A DNA stretch of 10,142 nt from DATCVR01 sp036566745 (lineage in GTDB: Bacteria; Actinomycetota; Actinomycetes; Jiangellales; Jiangellaceae), in NCBI GenBank assembly GCA_036566745.1, contig DATCVR010000391.1, forward strand, positions 1 through 10,142, in the 5' to 3' direction. The translations under genes and the position numbers were made by a program. Of this stretch, positions 7,419-10,142 are shown piece by piece. Numbering within the stretch: position 1 is the stretch's first letter; every line of letters begins with the position of its first letter. The notes under the pieces are model-generated. The model worked only from the letters and a program-made list of their open reading frames with translations, was not told where the DNA came from and did not search any database.

Positions 7419-8218
7419 CTTTGGTCGTCGGGGCTCGCGCTCGATATCCCTGCGTCGCCTCCGGTGAAGCGGCACAGCACGGCCGTCGCGTCGTCGTGCG
7501 GCTTGCCGCGGTTGGCGGCTGGCGGAGCAGCCACCGCGTCGGCGTCGCGGACGGCCTGCACGGCCTTGCCCGGCCCGAGGTCGGTGGCGAGCAGGTCGAG
7601 CAGCTCCGACCAGCTCCACCCATGCCGTTCCGCCAGGCGTGTCACCCCGTCGCTCAGCAGGGCGACCGAGTCCAGGCCGTCCAGCGGAGCCGAGCCGCAG
7701 ATCGCCTCGTAGGCCGCATCGACGTTCGTGCTCGCCACCCAGAAGCCGCCCGCCGAGTTGCGCGACTTCCGGACGGTCTCCAGCGAGAAGTCGGGCAGGT
7801 GGTCCAGCCGGTCGTCGACGACCGCGGTGATCGCGCCGTCGGCCGAGCGCAGGACCACGGCGGAATCGGCGAGCACGAGATAGTCCAGCGACGCCGAGCC
7901 CAGCCGCACCAGGGCGACCGTCGACGACGGACTGTCCGGATTGTCCAGGTCGCAGGTCCCGCCGTGGCGCGAGCGCACCCGCTCGATCCCGCTGGCCACG
8001 GCGTCCGCCAGCGCGATGCCGGCGTCGTTGAGCAGCACGTCCGCCACCTGCGATCCGAGCTGCCGGACCAGCCACGACACGTCGTGGATGCAGCCGGTGT
8101 CCACGCCTGGTGCCCGGGTGGCGCCGTCCAGCACCAGCACGAAGCGATCGGCGGCAACCACGAGGTCTTCGTTCGTCCGCTGGCCCGGCGCAGCCACGGA
8201 CACGTAGTCGACGGACAT
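7400..8218 (-). CDS. PP2C-like protein phosphatase
   Basis: A 272-aa cytoplasmic protein resembling metal-dependent PP2C serine/threonine phosphatases. Acidic metal-site motifs can be placed in order: TNED (15-18), VLDGAT (29-34) for the DG motif, LADS (116-119) for the usual GDSR, LLSDG (188-192) and HDDAT (241-245). CDLDNPDSPSSTVALVR (89-105) and NSAGGFWVAST (154-164) are recalled features of an actinobacterial subfamily. The DG motif lacks the GG of classical DGMGG and GDSR is degenerate, so activity is likely but not certain. No transmembrane segment or sensor domain is visible. The ATG at 8218 starts a typical MSVDYVSVAAPGQ; in-frame GTGs at 8242, 8254 and 8260 are alternatives. The gene diverges from the 8324 operon and ends in its own terminator. 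Substrate unknown. Confidence 0.82.
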   Translation of the reverse strand: MSVDYVSVAAPGQRTNEDLVVAADRFVLVLDGATRAPGVDTGCIHDVSWLVRQLGSQVADVLLNDAGIALADAVASGIERVRSRHGGTCDLDNPDSPSSTVALVRLGSASLDYLVLADSAVVLRSADGAITAVVDDRLDHLPDFSLETVRKSRNSAGGFWVASTNVDAAYEAICGSAPLDGLDSVALLSDGVTRLAERHGWSWSELLDLLATDLGPGKAVQAVRDADAVAAPPAANRGKPHDDATAVLCRFTGGDAGISSASPDDQSAPALG

Positions 8219-8289
8219 TCGAACGACGGGCGTCTCGGACACGGTCGCTCGCACAGTCACGCCACCATGGTGACGGGCCAAGATCTGCC

Positions 8290-8323
8290 TGGACCGACCG
8301 GGGCCGCCACGTAGGGTGACGCG
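8290..8323 (+). promoter_or_regulatory. Promoter of the 8324 operon, leaderless
   Basis: TAGGGT (8312-8317) lies 6 nt before the ATG at 8324, with TGGACC (8290-8295) 16 bp upstream as a fair -35 match to TTGACA. No Shine-Dalgarno precedes the ATG. The arrangement predicts a transcript starting at the initiation codon. Confidence 0.58.
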
Positions 8324-8836
8324 ATGGCGGACGAGTGGAATGCGGAGCCGGGCGAGACAGCGCACACCAGCTTCACTCTGGAACGCGAATCCCTGATGTC
8401 GAAGACCCACCACCTCTCGCGCGACGGCGTGGCGGTCGGCACGCTTCGCCTCGACGGCTGGAGCCGCGGTGCGACGGCTGCGGTGAGTGGTGAGACGTGG
8501 ACCTTCGAGACCACGGGGTTCTTCCGGCAGCGCACCACGGTCGCGTCGCAGACCGGGACCGTGCTCGCCCAGATGCGAGGCAAGGACGCCGAGGTCGTCG
8601 GCGCACCGCCGTTGCGCTGGGGGACGCTGCGGTTCGCCAGCCTGTGGGGCTTCACCCGGCCGGACGAGTCCGTGGCGGCGCAGTTCTCGCGGCTGAAGGG
8701 GTTCACCGGCCGCACGATGGAGATCGAGACGATGAGCGGCGACGCCCGGGTCGATCTCGCCTGTGCCCTGCTGGGCGGACTGTTCCTGATCCGGCAATCC
8801 CAGGCTGCCGCGTCGTCGGCCGCATCGAGTACGTGA
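8324..8836 (+). CDS. Uncharacterised beta-rich protein (possibly LURP-one/tubby-like)
   Basis: A 170-aa protein I do not firmly recognise. Alternating hydrophobic segments with G..GTLRLDGWSRGATA (36-52), ETWTFETTGFFRQRTTV (57-73), PPLRWGTLRFASLWGFT (95-111) and a final helix-like VDLACALLGGLFLIRQSQ (143-160) suggest a compact beta-barrel closed by a hydrophobic helix. The pattern recalls small bacterial proteins with a LURP-one/tubby C-terminal-like fold, but this is a weak guess. No signal peptide or catalytic motif is evident; the tail is Ala/Ser-rich. The start at 8324 fits a leaderless promoter. Its TGA overlaps the GTG of the next gene by 4 bp, so the two are very likely co-transcribed and translationally coupled. 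Confidence 0.75.
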   Translation: MADEWNAEPGETAHTSFTLERESLMSKTHHLSRDGVAVGTLRLDGWSRGATAAVSGETWTFETTGFFRQRTTVASQTGTVLAQMRGKDAEVVGAPPLRWGTLRFASLWGFTRPDESVAAQFSRLKGFTGRTMEIETMSGDARVDLACALLGGLFLIRQSQAAASSAASST

Positions 8837-9216
8837 GTGCGGACAGCGACCCGGAGGCCGAGATCGAGATCGGCTCCCGGGCGCGCAAGCTTCCTGCTCC
8901 GCCGTCGGTGGTCTGGGCGTCGCTGGCGAACCCCCGTCTGCCGGGGACACGTCCCTGGCTGAACCTGCTGCCCGACGACGTCGAGCCGCGGGTCCTGGAG
9001 GCGACCGAGCCCACTCGCGTCGTGTGGTCGTCTCTGTGGCCGAGCCGTCCCGACGACCGCGTGCGGCTCGACCTGGCCGTGGCCGGAGGCGGGACCTCGC
9101 TTCGGTTCACGCTGGTGACGCCGGGTGCCGTGCCCGATGCCAGCAAGGCTGGACACCTGCGACGTCGGCTCAACGTGATCCTGTTCGCTGACCTGAGGTT
9201 CTCGTACGGGCAATGA
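8833..9216 (+). CDS. SRPBCC (START/polyketide-cyclase-like) family protein
   Basis: A 127-aa protein with an SRPBCC helix-grip outline: an early KLPAPPSVVWASLANP (19-34), the region PWLNLLPDDVEPRVLEA (41-57) then VVWSSLWPSRPDD (63-75), a strand GGTSLRFTLVTP (86-97), and a long C-terminal helix ending LRRRLNVILFADLRFSYGQ. The fold makes a hydrophobic cavity for lipid-like or aromatic ligands; the ligand is unknown. GTG 8833 was chosen because it forms a GTGA overlap with the stop of the preceding gene; the ORF runs further upstream only as a shadow of that gene. The alpha/beta hydrolase follows after a short gap, so the three probably form one operon. Confidence 0.78.
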   Translation: MSADSDPEAEIEIGSRARKLPAPPSVVWASLANPRLPGTRPWLNLLPDDVEPRVLEATEPTRVVWSSLWPSRPDDRVRLDLAVAGGGTSLRFTLVTPGAVPDASKAGHLRRRLNVILFADLRFSYGQ

Positions 9217-9229
9217 CAGGCTGATGGCC

Positions 9230-9985
9230 ATGACCGGTGACCTGCGCATTCGAGAAGGCGGCCGAGGCGAGCCGACGCTGCTGTTGCTCCACGGGCTCGG
9301 GGCGACCGGCGAGGTGTGGGACGGGTGGCCCTCCGTGCTGGAGGCGCGATGGCCGGGGCGATGGGTCGCGCCGGACCTGCCCGGACACGGGGCGTCGGCA
9401 GCGCTGCCGTCGTACTCGTTCGGCGGGCTCGCGGCGGCCGTCGCAGGTGTCTGCGCGGTGGACGAGCGGGTCGTGGTGATGGGGCACTCGATGGGCGGCG
9501 TTGTGGGGTTGGCGCTGGCGAGCGGGTGGTTCGGGGTGCGGGTCGAGGCCGTCGTCGGGCTCGGCGTCAAGGTGGCGTGGACCTCCGACGAGATCGCACG
9601 GGCGCGAGCGCTCGCCGATCGGCCGATCGCGTCATTCGCCTCCCGCGACGAGGCGGCGGCGCGGTACCTGCGAGTGTCCGGGCTGGCCGGCTTGCTCGCG
9701 GTCGACGATCCGGCCACGGTGGCTGGCCTCCGCGAGGTGGATGGACAGTGGCGGCTCGCCCAGGACCCGGCGACGTTCGCGGTGGGGGTGCCGGATCTAC
9801 CGGGGCTGCTCGGGGCCGCTCGGTGCCCGGCGACCCTGGCGCGGGGCGAGCATGACGCCATGGTCACTGACGCGCAGCTGGCCGAGCTGGGCGTGGTGCC
9901 GGTAGTGCTCGACGGGCTCGGTCACAACGCTCACGTCGAGGACCCCGAAGCCGTGATCGACATGCTGCGGTCGCAGGTGTCGTGA
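9230..9985 (+). CDS. Alpha/beta hydrolase
   Basis: A 251-aa alpha/beta-hydrolase-fold enzyme. Visible elements, counted from the 9230 start, are the oxyanion-loop LLLLHGLGATGEVWDGW (near 17-33), PDLPGHGAS (48-56), nucleophile elbow GHSMGG (Ser87), the acid GEHD (Asp209) and the catalytic His in GLGHNAH (His232), giving a complete Ser-Asp-His triad. The lid region (about 120-175) is short and Ala-rich. Esterase, lipase or C-C hydrolase activity is possible; the substrate cannot be told. ATG 9230 is preferred because ACAGG (9216-9220) lies 9 nt upstream; in-frame ATG 9224, only 3 nt from that site, would add Met-Ala. The gene follows the SRPBCC gene by under 15 bp, suggesting the same operon, and ends before a strong terminator. 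Confidence 0.9.
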   Translation: MTGDLRIREGGRGEPTLLLLHGLGATGEVWDGWPSVLEARWPGRWVAPDLPGHGASAALPSYSFGGLAAAVAGVCAVDERVVVMGHSMGGVVGLALASGWFGVRVEAVVGLGVKVAWTSDEIARARALADRPIASFASRDEAAARYLRVSGLAGLLAVDDPATVAGLREVDGQWRLAQDPATFAVGVPDLPGLLGAARCPATLARGEHDAMVTDAQLAELGVVPVVLDGLGHNAHVEDPEAVIDMLRSQVS

Positions 9986-10000
9986 CCCAGCGGGCACGGA

Positions 10001-10037
10001 AAACGCCCCGCCCATCGTGGCGATGAGCGGGGCGTTT
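10001..10037. terminator. Bidirectional terminator between convergent genes
   Basis: The 11-bp arms AAACGCCCCGC (10001-10011) and GCGGGGCGTTT (10027-10037) continue, after one C-A mismatch, into CATCG/CGATG with a TGG loop. T or A ends on both sides make it usable in both directions. It serves the hydrolase operon and the convergent DUF397 gene. Confidence 0.85.
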
Positions 10038-10052
10038 CGATGGTTTGTGTGT

Positions 10053-10142
10053 TCAGTCGAACTCGCCGGCGTGGACGCCCTTCACGAAGGCTGACCACTC
10101 ACCGGCCGTGAACCGCAAGACGTCGCCGTTCGGGTTCTTGCT
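10053..10142 (-). CDS. DUF397 domain protein, C-terminal fragment
   Basis: Partial gene entering from the right edge; only its last 29 codons are present. They read SKNPNGDVLRFTAGEWSAF then VKGVHAGEFD, the typical DUF397 ending (D.KDP.GPVL.FT..EW.AF..GVK.GEFD as recalled). DUF397 proteins are short (60-90 aa), almost confined to actinomycetes, and usually sit next to an XRE-type helix-turn-helix regulator, with which they are thought to act as pairs, as in Streptomyces regulators of development. Such a partner would lie outside the window. The stop is 15 bp from the shared terminator. The start cannot be seen. Confidence 0.85.
   Translation of the reverse strand, partial: SKNPNGDVLRFTAGEWSAFVKGVHAGEFD

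Noticed and set aside
8219..8950. Upstream extension of the PP2C frame to 8950
   Set aside because: It runs antisense across the 8324 gene and its promoter; the conserved PP2C region begins near the ATG at 8218.
8257..9867. A 536-codon minus-strand open frame opposite the 8324 operon
   Set aside because: Low-complexity Ser/Arg/Pro-rich product, antisense to a hydrolase with a full catalytic triad; no start-site support.

Overview
The window is GC-rich (about 70 % by eye, with G or C at nearly all third codon positions), densely coded, and typical of an actinomycete chromosome. Actinobacterial markers include the DUF4032-type N-terminus at the left edge, the DUF397-type C-terminus at the right edge, an MsiK/UgpC-like sugar-transport ATPase, a desferrioxamine-type siderophore gene pair behind a DtxR/IdeR iron box, and several genes whose -10 hexamer lies 6-7 nt before the start codon (leaderless mRNAs). 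Nocardioidaceae or a relative is a plausible source, but the sequence alone does not settle the genus.

Left third (1-4112). The 5' end of a DUF4032-like gene and the ATPase gene of a carbohydrate ABC transporter both lie on the minus strand, separated by a 24-bp-arm hairpin. Divergent from the ATPase, across a 186-bp palindrome-rich intergenic region, is a plus-strand FAD-linked oxidoreductase of the berberine-bridge-enzyme type, ended by a 14-bp-arm hairpin. A LacI-family repressor follows on the same strand with its own promoter. The ATPase has no permease or binding-protein genes beside it, as expected for a shared (MsiK-type) ATPase. The LacI protein could control sugar uptake elsewhere or its neighbours.

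Middle (4185-7272). A two-CBS-domain protein (+) converges on a minus-strand operon, desC-like then desD-like, with 2 bp between the genes. These encode the N-hydroxydiamine acyltransferase and the NIS synthetase that together assemble desferrioxamine-type hydroxamate siderophores. A 19-bp DtxR/IdeR operator overlaps the promoter, so the pair should be repressed by iron. The decarboxylase (desA) and monooxygenase (desB) that normally sit beside them are not in the window.

Right third (7389-10142). A minus-strand PP2C-like phosphatase gene ends inside its own terminator hairpin. Divergent from it is a likely plus-strand operon of three genes: an uncharacterised beta-rich protein, a START/SRPBCC-like protein whose start overlaps the previous stop by 4 bp, and an alpha/beta hydrolase. 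A strong two-way terminator separates this operon from the convergent 3' end of a DUF397 gene at the window edge.

I saw no rRNA, tRNA, CRISPR array, insertion sequence or phage gene. Nothing amounts to a clearly new multi-gene system. The points most worth following are the isolated desC-desD pair, the palindrome cluster between the ATPase and oxidoreductase genes, the leaderless promoters, and the small conserved-looking operon at 8324-9985.
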